DNA of 34,783 nucleotides from Cellulomonas sp. ACRRI (GTDB taxonomy: Bacteria; Actinomycetota; Actinomycetes; Actinomycetales; Cellulomonadaceae): contig NZ_JAKRMS010000031.1 of NCBI RefSeq assembly GCF_022346185.1, positions 1 through 34,783 on the forward strand, given 5' to 3'. A program made the position numbers and the translations under genes. The notes under the pieces are model-generated. The model was not told where the DNA came from, ran no database searches, and saw nothing but the letters and a program-made list of their open reading frames with translations. This document shows positions 20,240-29,203 of this stretch, one piece after another (position 1 is the stretch's first letter; every line of letters begins with the position of its first letter).

Positions 20240-21169
20240 TCAGCGGGCGGCGGCCCCCGCCGGCGAGCCGTCCGCCGAGCCGTCCAGCGCCGCGCCGAGC
20301 GCCGCGTCCATCGCCGCGAGCGGGCCGGGCCGCCCGGTCATGAGCCGCACCTGCTCGGCGGCCTGGTGCAGCAGCATCCGCTCCCCCGGCACGGCGACGC
20401 CGCCGGCGCCGAGCCACGCGGTGTGCAGCGCGGTGGGCCGCGGGTCGTAGGCGACGTCGAGCAGCACGGCGCCCGGCCGGGGGGCGCGCGCGGCCACGGC
20501 GAGCCCGGCCGCCAGGTCGTCCGCCGCGCGCGGCGGCAGGGTCGAGACGACCAGGTCGGCGCCGGCCATCGCGTCGAGCGCGCCGTCGAGCGACCGGAAC
20601 ACCGGCTCGACGCCCATGCGGTGCGCGGCGCGCGCGAGCGCACCGGTCCGGCCCAGGGAGCGGGCGAGGACGACGGGCGCGGGGCAGCCGAGCTCGGCCA
20701 GCGCGGCGAGGGCGGAGGCGGCGGTGGCGCCGGCGCCGAGGACGACGGCGCTCCGCGCGGGCGGCCGCTCCCCCGGCGCCGCGCCGCCGCCGGCGGCCGC
20801 GAGGCCCTCCGACAGCGCCGCCACGATCCCGTGCACGTCGGTGTTGGCGCCGGTCAGCACCGGACGACCGGACCCGCCGGCCTGCACCAGCACGGTGTTC
20901 ACCGCGCCGACGACGGCCGCGAGCGGCTCGACGTGGTCGAGGAGCGGCAGCACGGTCTGCTTCAGCGGCATGGTCAGGCTGAGCCCGGCCCACGTGGCGT
21001 CGAGGTCGCCGACGAACGCCGGCAGCTGCTCCTCGGTCACGTCGACCGCGTCGTACGACCAGCCGTCGAGCCCGAGCGCCCGGTAGGCGGCCCGGTGCAG
21101 GACCGGCGACAGGGAGTGCCCGATCGGGTGGCCGAGGACGGCCGCCCGACGCGCCGAGCCCGCCGTCAC
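20240..21169 (-). CDS. aroE: shikimate dehydrogenase family protein
   Basis: A 309-residue NADP-type enzyme reducing 3-dehydroshikimate to shikimate. The N-terminal substrate domain has GHPIGHSLSPVLHRAAY and GLSLTMPLK, whose lysine corresponds to the catalytic K, plus TGANTDVHG. The Rossmann motif GAGATAASAL follows, and GERMLLHQAAEQ near the C terminus carries the substrate glutamine. The SLTMPLK form differs from the classic NVTxPxK but keeps the lysine. GTG start at 21169 overlaps the mltG stop (GTGA). The tail is Ala/Gly/Asp-rich. It is the upstream member of the shikimate genes, cut off from aroC-K-B by the pilus locus. Confidence 0.9.
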   Translation of the reverse strand: MTAGSARRAAVLGHPIGHSLSPVLHRAAYRALGLDGWSYDAVDVTEEQLPAFVGDLDATWAGLSLTMPLKQTVLPLLDHVEPLAAVVGAVNTVLVQAGGSGRPVLTGANTDVHGIVAALSEGLAAAGGGAAPGERPPARSAVVLGAGATAASALAALAELGCPAPVVLARSLGRTGALARAAHRMGVEPVFRSLDGALDAMAGADLVVSTLPPRAADDLAAGLAVAARAPRPGAVLLDVAYDPRPTALHTAWLGAGGVAVPGERMLLHQAAEQVRLMTGRPGPLAAMDAALGAALDGSADGSPAGAAAR

Positions 21170-22320
21170 TGGTGCGCTTCCTCCCACGCCCGGAGCTCGT
21201 TCACGTAGGTCTGGTGCTCGTCGTAGGTCTCGGCGAACTTGGTCTCGCCGGTGTCGGGGTTGACCGTGACCCAGAACAGCCACGGGCCGTCCGCGGGTGT
21301 GATGACCGCGTCGATCGACGCCTCGCCCGGGTTGGCGATCGGGGTGGGCGGCAGGCCGGTCGTCTTGTACGAGTTGTACGGGTTCGACGCGTCGTCGAGC
21401 TCCGCGCGGGTGGGCGAACGACCGGTCACGCCGACCCCGTAGAGCACGGTGGCGTCGACCTGCAGGGGCATCTGGATCTCGAGGCGGTTGTCGATCGCCC
21501 GCGCGATCTTCGGCCGGTCCTCGTCGAGCTTGCCCTCGCGCTCCACGATCGACGCCTTGTTCAGCACGGTCTCCCACTGGTCCTGCGCGACGCCCTTGCT
21601 CGTGAGCAGCGCCGTCGTGCGGGCGACCATCTGCGAGAGCACGCTGGCGGCGCTCGACCCGGGCTCGACCTCGTAGGTCATGGGGAACAGCCAGCCCTCG
21701 ACGTTCCCGCCGGCCTCGGCCGGGAGCCCGATCGCGGCGGGGTCGGCCGCGGCGGCCTGCAGGTCCTCGACGGTGATGCCGGTGACCTCGTAGACGCGCT
21801 GGTAGATCTGCTGGGCGGTGTAGCCCTCCGGGATGGTGACCCGGTTCGAGACGCGGTTGGCGGGGTCGAGCAGCGCGTTGACCGCGTCGCTGGCCTTCAT
21901 CTCGAGCTGGAGCGTGTAGGTGCCGGGCTGGATGCCGGTCGCGGCGGGGTTGGCCGCGTACGCGCTCGTGAACGCCTTGGTCGTGGCGACGACACCCGCG
22001 TCGACCAGCGTCTGGCCGATGGCGCCGCCGGTGTCGCCGGACGCGACGACCACCTGGACCTCGCCGCTGCCGGGTCCGGGGTAGTCCTGGACGGTCTCCT
22101 CGCCGCCGGAGCCGGAGAACAGCCCGCCGAACACGCTCCACACGACGAAGCCGGCGCCGCCGACCAGGACGAGCGCGAGCAGCAGCACGACGAACGTGCG
22201 CCGGCGGCGGTGCTTGCGCTGCTTGATCCGCTGCTCGTGCGAGTCGCGGCGCGAGCGGCGCGAGGGCGGGGGCGCCTCGTGGTGCTCCTGCTGCGGAGCA
22301 CCGAGGAACAGGTCGCTCAC
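21166..22320 (-). CDS. mltG: endolytic murein transglycosylase MltG
   Basis: A 384-residue bitopic membrane enzyme that cuts nascent peptidoglycan strands and limits their length. The cytoplasmic N terminus is charged (RRSRRDSHEQRIKQRKHRRRR), followed by a helix at residues 43-65, a LysM-like segment, and the YceG domain with IPEGYTAQQIYQRV, EGWLFPMTYEV, KASIVEREGKL with the catalytic glutamate, and NPYNSYKTTGLPPTPIANPG. GTG at 22320 lies in a GTGA overlap with ruvX. Order ruvX-mltG-aroE is conserved in actinobacteria. Size and motifs match well. Confidence 0.94.
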   Translation of the reverse strand: MSDLFLGAPQQEHHEAPPPSRRSRRDSHEQRIKQRKHRRRRTFVVLLLALVLVGGAGFVVWSVFGGLFSGSGGEETVQDYPGPGSGEVQVVVASGDTGGAIGQTLVDAGVVATTKAFTSAYAANPAATGIQPGTYTLQLEMKASDAVNALLDPANRVSNRVTIPEGYTAQQIYQRVYEVTGITVEDLQAAAADPAAIGLPAEAGGNVEGWLFPMTYEVEPGSSAASVLSQMVARTTALLTSKGVAQDQWETVLNKASIVEREGKLDEDRPKIARAIDNRLEIQMPLQVDATVLYGVGVTGRSPTRAELDDASNPYNSYKTTGLPPTPIANPGEASIDAVITPADGPWLFWVTVNPDTGETKFAETYDEHQTYVNELRAWEEAHQ

Positions 22321-22934
22321 TCGGTCGTCCCTTCGGTGTGTCCTGCTCGTCCGTCCTCCTGCGGACCCCCCGGGCGCTCCCCCTCGGGGCGCTCCGGGCG
22401 GGTCGCCGTGACCCGCTCGCCGGGCCTGCGGCCCGAGGAGCGCTCCGCGTCGAGCGCGGTCTGCAGGATCACCACCGCGGCCGCCTGGTCGACGACCGCC
22501 CGGTGACGACGCCCGGACCTGCCGGACGCGTGCAGCGCCTGATGGGCGGACACCGTGCTCATCCGCTCGTCGACCAGCCGCACCGGAACCGGTGCGACGG
22601 CCTGCGCCAGCGCACCAGCGTACGCGCGTGCGGCCTGTGCTGCCGAGCCCTCGGTCCCGGAGAGGTGCTTCGGGAGGCCGACGTACACCGCCGCGGCGAA
22701 CCGGTCGGCCACCTCGGCGACGATCGTGGCGACGTCCGACGGGAGCGCGCCCGGCGCCGGCGGGCGGGTGTCGCGGGGCAGCGTGTCGACCGGGGTGGCC
22801 ACCAGGCCGTCCGGGTCGCTGGCCGCGAGGCCGACCCGGACGGAGCCGACGTCGACGGCGAGCCGGGCCCCGCGCACCACGGCGTCGGGGTCCGGCGCAC
22901 CGGGCGCGTCGGCCGTGCCCGGGGTGCCGGCCAC
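22317..22934 (-). CDS. ruvX: Holliday junction resolvase-like / pre-16S rRNA nuclease YqgF (RuvX)
   Basis: A 205-residue RNase H-fold nuclease involved in 16S rRNA 5'-end maturation. Motifs are LAVDVGSVRVGLAASD with the first catalytic aspartate, VYVGLPKHLSGTEG, RLVDERMSTVSA with the glutamate, and VDQAAAVVILQTALD with the last aspartate. The core is about 140 residues. Here there is a short N-terminal extension (start GTG at 22934; a pair of GTGs further in is possible) and an Arg/Glu/Gly-rich tail of about 40 residues. It follows alaS after 5 bases and overlaps mltG. Confidence 0.9.
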   Translation of the reverse strand: MAGTPGTADAPGAPDPDAVVRGARLAVDVGSVRVGLAASDPDGLVATPVDTLPRDTRPPAPGALPSDVATIVAEVADRFAAAVYVGLPKHLSGTEGSAAQAARAYAGALAQAVAPVPVRLVDERMSTVSAHQALHASGRSGRRHRAVVDQAAAVVILQTALDAERSSGRRPGERVTATRPERPEGERPGGPQEDGRAGHTEGTTE

Positions 22935-22939
22935 CCGGC

Positions 22940-25645
22940 TCAGGCCCCCGCCCCGATCGCCTCGCGGATGCCGGCGAGCGCCTCCGGCAGCCGGGCGGCG
23001 TCGGCTCCACCGCCCTGCGCCAGGTCGTCCTTGCCGCCGCCACCGCCGCCGAGCAGGCCGGACGCGGTCTTGACGAGGGAGCCCGCGCGGACGCCCTTCT
23101 CGCGCGCCGCGGCGTTGGTCGCGACGACCACCACCGGGCGGCCCTTGGTCACGCCGCCGACCGCGACGACCGCCGGGGCGGACTCGCCGAGCCGGGCGCG
23201 GACGTCGAGCACGAGGGTGCGCAGGTCGTCCGCCGCGCCGACCTCGCCGGCGTCGTGCGTGACCACGCGCGTGCCGCCGATCTCGGCGGCGGAGGACGCG
23301 AGCGTGCCGGCGACCGCGAGGACCTGCGCCGCGCGCAGCGACGCCAGCTCCTTCTCGGACTCCTTGAGCCGGGTCATCAGCGCCGAGACGCGGTCCGCCA
23401 GGTCGTCGGGCCGGGCGCCGAGGAGGCCGGAGATCTGACCGACCAGCGCGCGCTCCTTGGCGTGGAAGCCGTACGCCCCGTCGCCGACCAGCGCGTCGAC
23501 CCGGCGGACGCCGGAGCCGATCGACGACTCGCCGAGCAGCGTGACCAGGCCCAGCTCGCCGGACTGCCGCACGTGCGTGCCGCCGCAGAGCTCGCGGGAC
23601 CAGTCGCCGCCGATCGACACGACGCGCACCTGGTCGCCGTACTTCTCGCCGAACAGCGCCATCGCGCCGAGCGCGCGCGCCTCGGCGATCGGCATGACCG
23701 CGTCGGTGACCTCGAGGTTCTCCTGCAGGCGGGTGTTGACCCGCTCCTCGACCTCGGACAGCACGCCCTGCGGGACCGCCTGGCCGGCGCGGAAGTCGAA
23801 CCGCACGCGGCTGGGCGCGTTCTCGGAGCCCGCCTGCGTCGCCGACGGGCCGAGCGACTCCTGGATCGCCTTGTGCACCATGTGCGTCGCGGTGTGCGCG
23901 CGGCTGATCGCGATGCGGCGGGCCGTGTCGATCGACGCGACGCCCGGCTCGTCCAGCGTGACGGTGCCCTCGACCAGGCGGCCGCGGTGCACCGGCAGGC
24001 CCTTGACCGGCGCCTGCACGTCGTCGATCTCGATGGTCGCGCCGCCGTCGAGCACGATCGAGCCGTGGTCGGCCAGCTGGCCGCCCATCTCGGCGTAGAA
24101 GGGCGTGACGTCGAGGACGACCTCGACGTCCGCGGGGGCGGTCGCCGCCGGGGCGGGCACGCCGTCGACCAGCAGGCCGACGACGCGCGAGCGCGACGTG
24201 GTGCGGTCGTAGCCGACGAACTCGACCGGCTTCGCCCCCGAGCCGCTGAGCGTGGCGTGCAGGTCCTGGTACGCCGCGGTGTCGGTGCGGCCCGCGCGCT
24301 TGGCGAGGGCGTCCGCCCGGGCGCGGTCGCGCTGCGCCTGCATGAGCGTGCGGAACGCCTTCTCGTCGACGGACACGCCCTGCTCGGCCGCCATCTCGAG
24401 CGTGAGGTCGATCGGGAAGCCGTACGTGTCGTGCAGCTGGAACGCCTTCTCGCCCGAGAGCAGCGGCGCCGCGGTCGGCGTGCCGGTGCCCGCGGACTTC
24501 GCCTCGGAGACCGCCAGGTCGAGGATCGAGGTGCCCGCGGTCAAGGTGCGCAGGAACGCCTCCTCCTCCGCGTACGCGACCTTGGCGATCCGGTCGAAGT
24601 CGCGCGCCAGCTCCGGGTACGACGGCGACATGGCGTCGCGGGACACCGGGAGCAGGGTCGGCAGCGCGGGGGTCTCGACGCCGAGCAGCCGCATCGCGCG
24701 GACCGCGCGGCGCAGCAGGCGGCGCAGCACGTAGCCGCGGCCCTCGTTCGAGGGCACCACGCCGTCGCCCATGAGCATCAGGCCCGAGCGCACGTGGTCC
24801 GCGACCACGCGCATCCGCACGTCGTCCTCGTGGTCCGCGCCGTACCGGCGGCCGGACAGCTGCTGCGCGGCCTCGATGACGGGGAAGACCTCGTCGATCT
24901 CGTACATGTTGTCGACGCCCTGGAGCAGGAACGCGACGCGCTCCAGCCCCATGCCGGTGTCGATGTTCTTCTGCTTGAGCTCGCCGAGGATCGGGAAGTT
25001 CTCCTTGCCGCCCCCGTCGCCGCGCTCGTACTGCATGAACACGAGGTTCCAGATCTCGATGTACCGGTCCTCGTCGACGACCGGGCCGCCCTCGGCGCCG
25101 TACTCCGGGCCGCGGTCGACGTAGATCTCCGAGCACGGGCCCGCCGGGCCGCGGGCGCCGGTCGACCAGTAGTTGTCCTTCATGCCGCGGCGCTGGATGC
25201 GCTCGTCCGGCAGGCCGGCGATCCGCTTCCAGAGCTCGGCCGCCTCGTCGTCGGTCTCGTAGACCGTGACCCAGATCTTCTCCGGGTCGAAGCCGTAGCC
25301 GCCCCGGTCCTGCGGAGTGGTGATCAGCTCCCACGCGTGGGTGATCGCCCCCTCCTTGAAGTAGTCGCCGAAGGAGAAGTTGCCGTTCATCTGGAAGAAC
25401 GTGCCGTGCCGCGTGGTCTTGCCGACCTCCTCGATGTCGAGGGTGCGCACGCACTTCTGCACGCTCGTCGCGCGCGGCCACGGGGCCGTCTGCTCGCCGA
25501 GCATGTACGGGATGAACGGCACCATGCCCGCGATGACGAACAGCGTCGACGGGTCGGGCGAGATCAGCGGGGCGGAGGGCACCACGGCGTGGCCGCGGGC
25601 CTCGAAGAAGTCGAGCCAACGCTGGCGGATCTCGGCGGTGCGCAT
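22940..25645 (-). CDS. alaS: alanyl-tRNA synthetase
   Basis: A 901-residue class II synthetase that charges tRNA-Ala. In order: the catalytic domain with [19 protein letters not shown], the [14 protein letters not shown] segment, [21 protein letters not shown] and [15 protein letters not shown]; the tRNA-recognition region; the editing domain with [12 protein letters not shown] (near 582) and CGGTHV (near 686), which supply zinc ligands; and the C-Ala domain ending in a glycine run (GGGGGGKDD). ATG at 25645. It follows the DUF6167 gene after 128 bases. That gap has a TAGGCT possible -10 (25750-25755) and a 14-base palindrome (25706-25719), but no T-box-like structure that I can see. Confidence 0.97.
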   Translation of the reverse strand: MRTAEIRQRWLDFFEARGHAVVPSAPLISPDPSTLFVIAGMVPFIPYMLGEQTAPWPRATSVQKCVRTLDIEEVGKTTRHGTFFQMNGNFSFGDYFKEGAITHAWELITTPQDRGGYGFDPEKIWVTVYETDDEAAELWKRIAGLPDERIQRRGMKDNYWSTGARGPAGPCSEIYVDRGPEYGAEGGPVVDEDRYIEIWNLVFMQYERGDGGGKENFPILGELKQKNIDTGMGLERVAFLLQGVDNMYEIDEVFPVIEAAQQLSGRRYGADHEDDVRMRVVADHVRSGLMLMGDGVVPSNEGRGYVLRRLLRRAVRAMRLLGVETPALPTLLPVSRDAMSPSYPELARDFDRIAKVAYAEEEAFLRTLTAGTSILDLAVSEAKSAGTGTPTAAPLLSGEKAFQLHDTYGFPIDLTLEMAAEQGVSVDEKAFRTLMQAQRDRARADALAKRAGRTDTAAYQDLHATLSGSGAKPVEFVGYDRTTSRSRVVGLLVDGVPAPAATAPADVEVVLDVTPFYAEMGGQLADHGSIVLDGGATIEIDDVQAPVKGLPVHRGRLVEGTVTLDEPGVASIDTARRIAISRAHTATHMVHKAIQESLGPSATQAGSENAPSRVRFDFRAGQAVPQGVLSEVEERVNTRLQENLEVTDAVMPIAEARALGAMALFGEKYGDQVRVVSIGGDWSRELCGGTHVRQSGELGLVTLLGESSIGSGVRRVDALVGDGAYGFHAKERALVGQISGLLGARPDDLADRVSALMTRLKESEKELASLRAAQVLAVAGTLASSAAEIGGTRVVTHDAGEVGAADDLRTLVLDVRARLGESAPAVVAVGGVTKGRPVVVVATNAAAREKGVRAGSLVKTASGLLGGGGGGKDDLAQGGGADAARLPEALAGIREAIGAGA

Positions 25646-25773
25646 GGTGTCCTCGTCTGGGTCGGGTGGCGGGGGTCGCGGGCCCCTGCCCGTTCTCGTG
25701 GTTCAGCGTCGCGCGACGCGGGTGTGTTCCCGCCCCGGCGACCGGGTGCAGCCTAGGGGCCGCGGCCCGGGTC

Positions 25774-26286
25774 TCAGTAGAAGGAGTACGGCAGGTCGCC
25801 GTCGCCGTCGGCCGGGTCGTCCGTGGGCTCGTCGGCCCAGCCCTTCCGGGCGCGGGCGGCGCGGGCCGCCTCGCGGGCCTCGGGGTCCCGGTGCCAGGCA
25901 GGCGGGACGGCGCCGCCGGCGTCGTGCTCGGCCTCCCGGCCGGCCGCCCGGTGCGCGGCGCGCTCGGTGCGGATCGCGTCCACGTCCACGTCGCCGACCA
26001 GGTCGTGCCGCAGCTGGGCCTCGCGCTCGGCCATCCCGGCACGGAACTCGCGGCGGGCGTCCGACAGCGAGCGCACGGCGCCGGCGGTGGTCGCGCCCGC
26101 GCGGAACGCGGTCCGCACGGCGCGGGCGGCCGTGGTGGCGGTGGCCCGGGCGGTCCCGGCCGCGTCGCCGTCGGCGTGCGCCCCGTGCCCGGCGGGGGCG
26201 CCGGTCAGGTCGTCCAGCAGGCCGAGCCGCTTGGCGCCCGCGACCGCCGCCGCGGCGCCCACCGCGACCCAGAGCAGCCGGCTCAT
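25774..26286 (-). CDS. DUF6167 family small membrane-anchored protein
   Basis: A 170-residue protein with an N-terminal hydrophobic segment (residues 3-18, LLWVAVGAAAAVAGA) and then a long Ala/Arg/Glu-rich, probably helical cytoplasmic region ending in an acidic tail and YSFY. Its position between DUF948 and alaS, and the MSRLLWVAVGAAAAV start, are the usual setting and beginning of DUF6167 proteins in actinobacteria (from memory). ATG overlaps the DUF948 stop (ATGA), so the two are made together and may act as a pair at the membrane. Function is unknown. Confidence 0.75.
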   Translation of the reverse strand: MSRLLWVAVGAAAAVAGAKRLGLLDDLTGAPAGHGAHADGDAAGTARATATTAARAVRTAFRAGATTAGAVRSLSDARREFRAGMAEREAQLRHDLVGDVDVDAIRTERAAHRAAGREAEHDAGGAVPPAWHRDPEAREAARAARARKGWADEPTDDPADGDGDLPYSFY

Positions 26287-26645
26287 CGCCCGGACCGCCC
26301 GCGGCCCAGGCCGGACAGGGCGCGCCGCACGCCGTAGCTGAAGGCGGCGACCTTGATCATCGGCCCGCCGACGGTGGCCGCGAACAGCGACGTCAGCGCC
26401 GACGCGTTCTGCGTGATCTGGGCGGCCGACGTGGTGATCGCGTCGACCCGCTCGAGCTGGGTGTTGGTGGACGACACCGTGGTGGCGGCCTCGTCGAGGA
26501 TCGGCACCGTGTGCTCGGTGATCTCCTTGACCGAGGTCCGGGTCTCGTCCAGCACGCGGCCGAGCTTCACCAGCGGCACGGCGAGCGCACCCACCAGCAG
26601 CACGAAGGCGATGGCCGCGATGAGCCCCGCGATGTCTCCCAGCAT
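26283..26645 (-). CDS. DUF948 domain-containing membrane protein
   Basis: A 120-residue protein: N-terminal membrane helix (about residues 7-27), then an amphipathic helical region with KLGRVLDETRTSVKEITEHTVPILDEAATT, the DUF948 signature, and a basic C terminus. The domain resembles the coiled region of methyl-accepting proteins but has no signalling module. It begins the DUF948-DUF6167 pair, probably continuing into alaS. A TAGGGT -10-like site lies upstream. Function is unknown in general; the position between rpsD and alaS is conserved in Micrococcales. Confidence 0.85.
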   Translation of the reverse strand: MLGDIAGLIAAIAFVLLVGALAVPLVKLGRVLDETRTSVKEITEHTVPILDEAATTVSSTNTQLERVDAITTSAAQITQNASALTSLFAATVGGPMIKVAAFSYGVRRALSGLGRGRSGR

Positions 26646-26691
26646 GGCCAGCCCTTCTGCGTCGTCCGCGACGTCGTCCGACGTCGGGTGA

Positions 26692-26697
26692 ACCCTA
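26692..26697 (-). promoter_or_regulatory. candidate -10 element for the DUF948-DUF6167 unit
   Basis: TAGGGT on the minus strand, about 47 bases before the DUF948 ATG, in the gap behind the rpsD terminator. No good -35. Related TAG-type hexamers occur before rpsD, rarA and aspS, consistent with a housekeeping actinobacterial -10. Confidence 0.3.
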
Positions 26698-26750
26698 CCC
26701 GGCGGACGGTGCCGCGCCGGGTGCCCGGCCGCGCCTGCGGGCCGGGAACG

Positions 26751-26801
26751 CCGCGACGCCCCGGCGCCGGCCCGGTGACGGGCGGTGCGGGGGCGTCGCG
26801 G
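26751..26801 (-). terminator. terminator hairpin downstream of rpsD
   Basis: A perfect 12-bp stem (26751-26762 with 26790-26801) encloses a second GCCCG/CGGGC stem with a GTGA loop. It begins 18 bases after the rpsD stop. A smaller 7-bp hairpin follows (26724-26746). No U-tract. Confidence 0.6.
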
Positions 26802-26819
26802 ACGTGCGAGCCGGGTGGC

Positions 26820-27446
26820 TCAGCGGGCGTAGTACTCGACGACCAGCTGGACGTCGCAGGTCACGGGGACCTCGGCGCGCTTCGGGCGGCGGACCAGCAC
26901 GGCCGACAGCTTCTCGAGCTGGACGTCCAGGTAGCCCGGGACGGCCGGCAGCACGTCGCGGTGGGCGCCGGCGGCGGCGACCTGGAACGGCACGGTGGTC
27001 TGCGACTTGGGCTTGATCTGCAGGGTCTGGCCCTCCTTCACCCGGAAGGACGGACGGTCCACGATCTTGCCGTCGACCAGGACGTGGCGGTGGGTCACGA
27101 CCTGGCGCGCCTGCAGGATGGTGCGGGCGAAGCCGGCGCGGAGCACCAGCGCGTCGAGACGGGTCTCGAGGTCCTCGACCAGGGCCTCACCGGTCAGGCC
27201 CGGGGCCTTGCGGGCGTCCTCGTACGCACGGGCGAGCTGCTTCTCGCGCAGCGCGTACTGGGCGCGCAGACGCTGCTTCTCGCGCAGACGCACCGCGTAG
27301 TCCGACTCGGTGCGGCGGCGGGCGCGGCCGTGCTCGCCGGGCGGGTAGGGGCGCTTCTCGAAGTGCTTGACGGCCTTCGGGGTGAGCGCGAGGCCGAGGG
27401 CGCGCGAGAGGCGCACCTGGCGACGCGCACGCGTCACGTTGCTCAT
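26820..27446 (-). CDS. rpsD: 30S ribosomal protein S4
   Basis: A 208-residue primary 16S rRNA-binding protein that nucleates 30S assembly. The start ATG at 27446 ([18 protein letters not shown]) with AGGAAG upstream gives standard length; an in-frame extension to 27479 is unlikely. Motifs are [34 protein letters not shown], the S4 RNA-binding domain from about residue 95 with [29 protein letters not shown], and a C terminus ending VVEYYAR. The N terminus lacks the zinc-binding cysteines (C-minus form). It is a stand-alone gene rather than part of the alpha operon, as in related actinobacteria. Confidence 0.97.
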   Translation of the reverse strand: MSNVTRARRQVRLSRALGLALTPKAVKHFEKRPYPPGEHGRARRRTESDYAVRLREKQRLRAQYALREKQLARAYEDARKAPGLTGEALVEDLETRLDALVLRAGFARTILQARQVVTHRHVLVDGKIVDRPSFRVKEGQTLQIKPKSQTTVPFQVAAAGAHRDVLPAVPGYLDVQLEKLSAVLVRRPKRAEVPVTCDVQLVVEYYAR

Positions 27447-27609
27447 GTGGTTCTTCCTGTCGTTTCTCGTACGGCACACCCGTGCCCGGTTGCTCCCGGG
27501 CGGGGCGTGGGGCCGACCTCCGTGCGTCCGTACGAGGCGGACGCGGCTAGGACCCCAGGCGGTCGTCCGGCTGACCCACGGGGCGGACCCGGGTGCGGAC
27601 GACCGTGCA

Positions 27610-27639
27610 ACTCTACCGGGTGCGCGTCGCTGGGCCTAA
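27610..27639 (-). promoter_or_regulatory. candidate sigma-70-type promoter for rpsD
   Basis: Minus strand: TTAGGC (27634-27639), 18 bases, TAGAGT (27610-27615). Predicted start near 27603 gives a leader of about 155 bases (27447-27602), long enough for S4 autoregulatory structure, though I could not identify one. The site lies just past the rarA 3' end. Confidence 0.45.
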
Positions 27640-27679
27640 TGCGGCCCCGCGCGGCGCGCGGGCGCGGTGCCGGCGCGGG

Positions 27680-29104
27680 TCACGTGTCCGCCGGCGGCGG
27701 CGCCTGGTCCAGCACCGACCGGATCCGGCCGAGCCGCTCGCCGACCTGGCGCTCGTAGCCGTTCTCCGTGGGGCTGTAGTACCGCGTGCCCACCAGGTCG
27801 TCGGGCAGGTACTGCTGCGCGGCGATCCCGTGCGGGTGGTCGTGCGCGTACAGGTAGCCCTTCCCGTGCCCCAGCTGCTTGGCGCCGGCGTAGTGCGCGT
27901 CCCGCAGGTGCGCGGGCACCGAGCCGAGCCGGCCCGCCTGCACGTCGGCGAGCGCGGCGTTGATGCCGTTGTAGGCGGCGTTCGACTTCGGCGCCGTCGC
28001 GAGGTGCACGACGGCCTCGGCCAGGATGATCCGCGCCTCGGGCATGCCGATGAGCTGCACGGCCTGCGCGGCGGCGACCGCCGTCTGCAGGGCGCTCGGG
28101 TCGGCCATCCCCACGTCCTCCGAGGCCGAGATGACGATGCGCCGGGCGATGAACCGGGGGTCCTCCCCCGCCGCGATCATCCGGGCCAGGTAGTGCAGCG
28201 ACGCGTCGACGTCGGAGCCCCGCACCGACTTGATGAACGCGCTGATCACGTCGTAGTGCTGGTCGCCGTCGCGGTCGTACCGGACGGCGGCGACGTCGAT
28301 CGCGCGCTCGGTGGTCGCGAGGTCGACGACCGCCGGGGCGTCCGCGTCGGCGCCGAGGTCGACGTCCGGGTCCGCCAGCCGCGCCTCGCGGTCGGCGAGC
28401 GCGGCGCCCGCGGCGGCCTCGAGGATCGTCAGGGCCTTGCGCGCGTCGCCGCCGGAGAGTCGCAGCAGGTGCTCCTCGGCGTCGTCGGTGAGCACGACCG
28501 CCCCGCCGAGGCCGCGCTCGTCCTCGACGGCCCGCCGGATCAGCGCCCGGACGTCGTCCGTCTCGAGCGGCTTGAGCGTCAGGAGAAGCGACCGGGACAG
28601 CAGCGGCGAGTTCACCGAGAAGCTCGGGTTCTCCGTCGTCGCCGCGACCAGCGTCACCCAGCGGTTCTCGACGCTCGGCAGCAGCGCGTCCTGCTGGGCC
28701 TTGGTGAACCGGTGCACCTCGTCGATGAACAGCACCGTCTCCGAGCCGTCGGACGCCAGCCGGCGCCGGGCGTCGTCCACGACCTGCCGCACGTCCTTCA
28801 CGCCCGCGGTGACGGCCGACAGCTCGACGAACCGGCGGCCCGACGTCGTGGCGACCAGGTACGCGAGCGTCGTCTTGCCCGTGCCGGGCGGGCCCCAGAG
28901 CACGACGGACGACGGGGCCGCGCGGCGCGCCGTCGCGTCACCGGGCTCGACCAGCCGCCGGAGCGGCGAGCCCGGCACCAGCAGGTGCTCCTGCCCGGCG
29001 ACCTCCGCCAGGCTGCGCGGGCGCATGCGCACCGCCAGCGGCGCCCCGGCCGACGGGGCGGGCGTGCCCTGCGCCGTCGAGGTCACCGCGTCGAACAGAT
29101 CCAT
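27680..29104 (-). CDS. rarA: replication-associated recombination protein A (RarA/MgsA), AAA+ ATPase
   Basis: A 474-residue clamp-loader-related AAA+ protein acting at stalled replication forks. After an N-terminal [19 protein letters not shown] box come Walker [25 protein letters not shown], Walker B FIDEVHRF, sensor [17 protein letters not shown], and the C-terminal domain with [15 protein letters not shown], a [12 protein letters not shown] segment, and [17 protein letters not shown] at 29104. TAGGCT at 29112-29117 ends 8 bases before the ATG, suggesting a leaderless transcript. It is divergent from the MMPL gene with a 99-base gap. Confidence 0.95.
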   Translation of the reverse strand: MDLFDAVTSTAQGTPAPSAGAPLAVRMRPRSLAEVAGQEHLLVPGSPLRRLVEPGDATARRAAPSSVVLWGPPGTGKTTLAYLVATTSGRRFVELSAVTAGVKDVRQVVDDARRRLASDGSETVLFIDEVHRFTKAQQDALLPSVENRWVTLVAATTENPSFSVNSPLLSRSLLLTLKPLETDDVRALIRRAVEDERGLGGAVVLTDDAEEHLLRLSGGDARKALTILEAAAGAALADREARLADPDVDLGADADAPAVVDLATTERAIDVAAVRYDRDGDQHYDVISAFIKSVRGSDVDASLHYLARMIAAGEDPRFIARRIVISASEDVGMADPSALQTAVAAAQAVQLIGMPEARIILAEAVVHLATAPKSNAAYNGINAALADVQAGRLGSVPAHLRDAHYAGAKQLGHGKGYLYAHDHPHGIAAQQYLPDDLVGTRYYSPTENGYERQVGERLGRIRSVLDQAPPPADT

Positions 29105-29111
29105 GCCCACG

Positions 29112-29117
29112 AGCCTA
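29112..29117 (-). promoter_or_regulatory. candidate -10 for a leaderless rarA transcript
   Basis: TAGGCT on the minus strand is separated from the rarA ATG by seven bases, so transcription would begin at or next to the start codon. No ribosome binding site is visible before this ATG, which fits leaderless translation, a common arrangement in actinobacteria. Confidence 0.4.
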
Positions 29118-29203
29118 CGGGCGCGGTCCCACACGCCGCGCCGTCGGGCCGGGACGGGTGGGGCGCGCGGGGCCGGTGGTGCGCGAGAGGCGTCCGGCCT
29201 GCG

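Noticed and set aside
25646..25773. T-box riboswitch in the alaS leader
   Set aside because: No T-box sequence or antiterminator is visible, only a 14-base palindrome and a possible -10.
27593..29203. Long plus-strand open frame running into the MMPL gene
   Set aside because: It is the antisense of rarA, Arg/Val/Gly-rich with no domain, and merely happens to be in frame with the true start at 29204.
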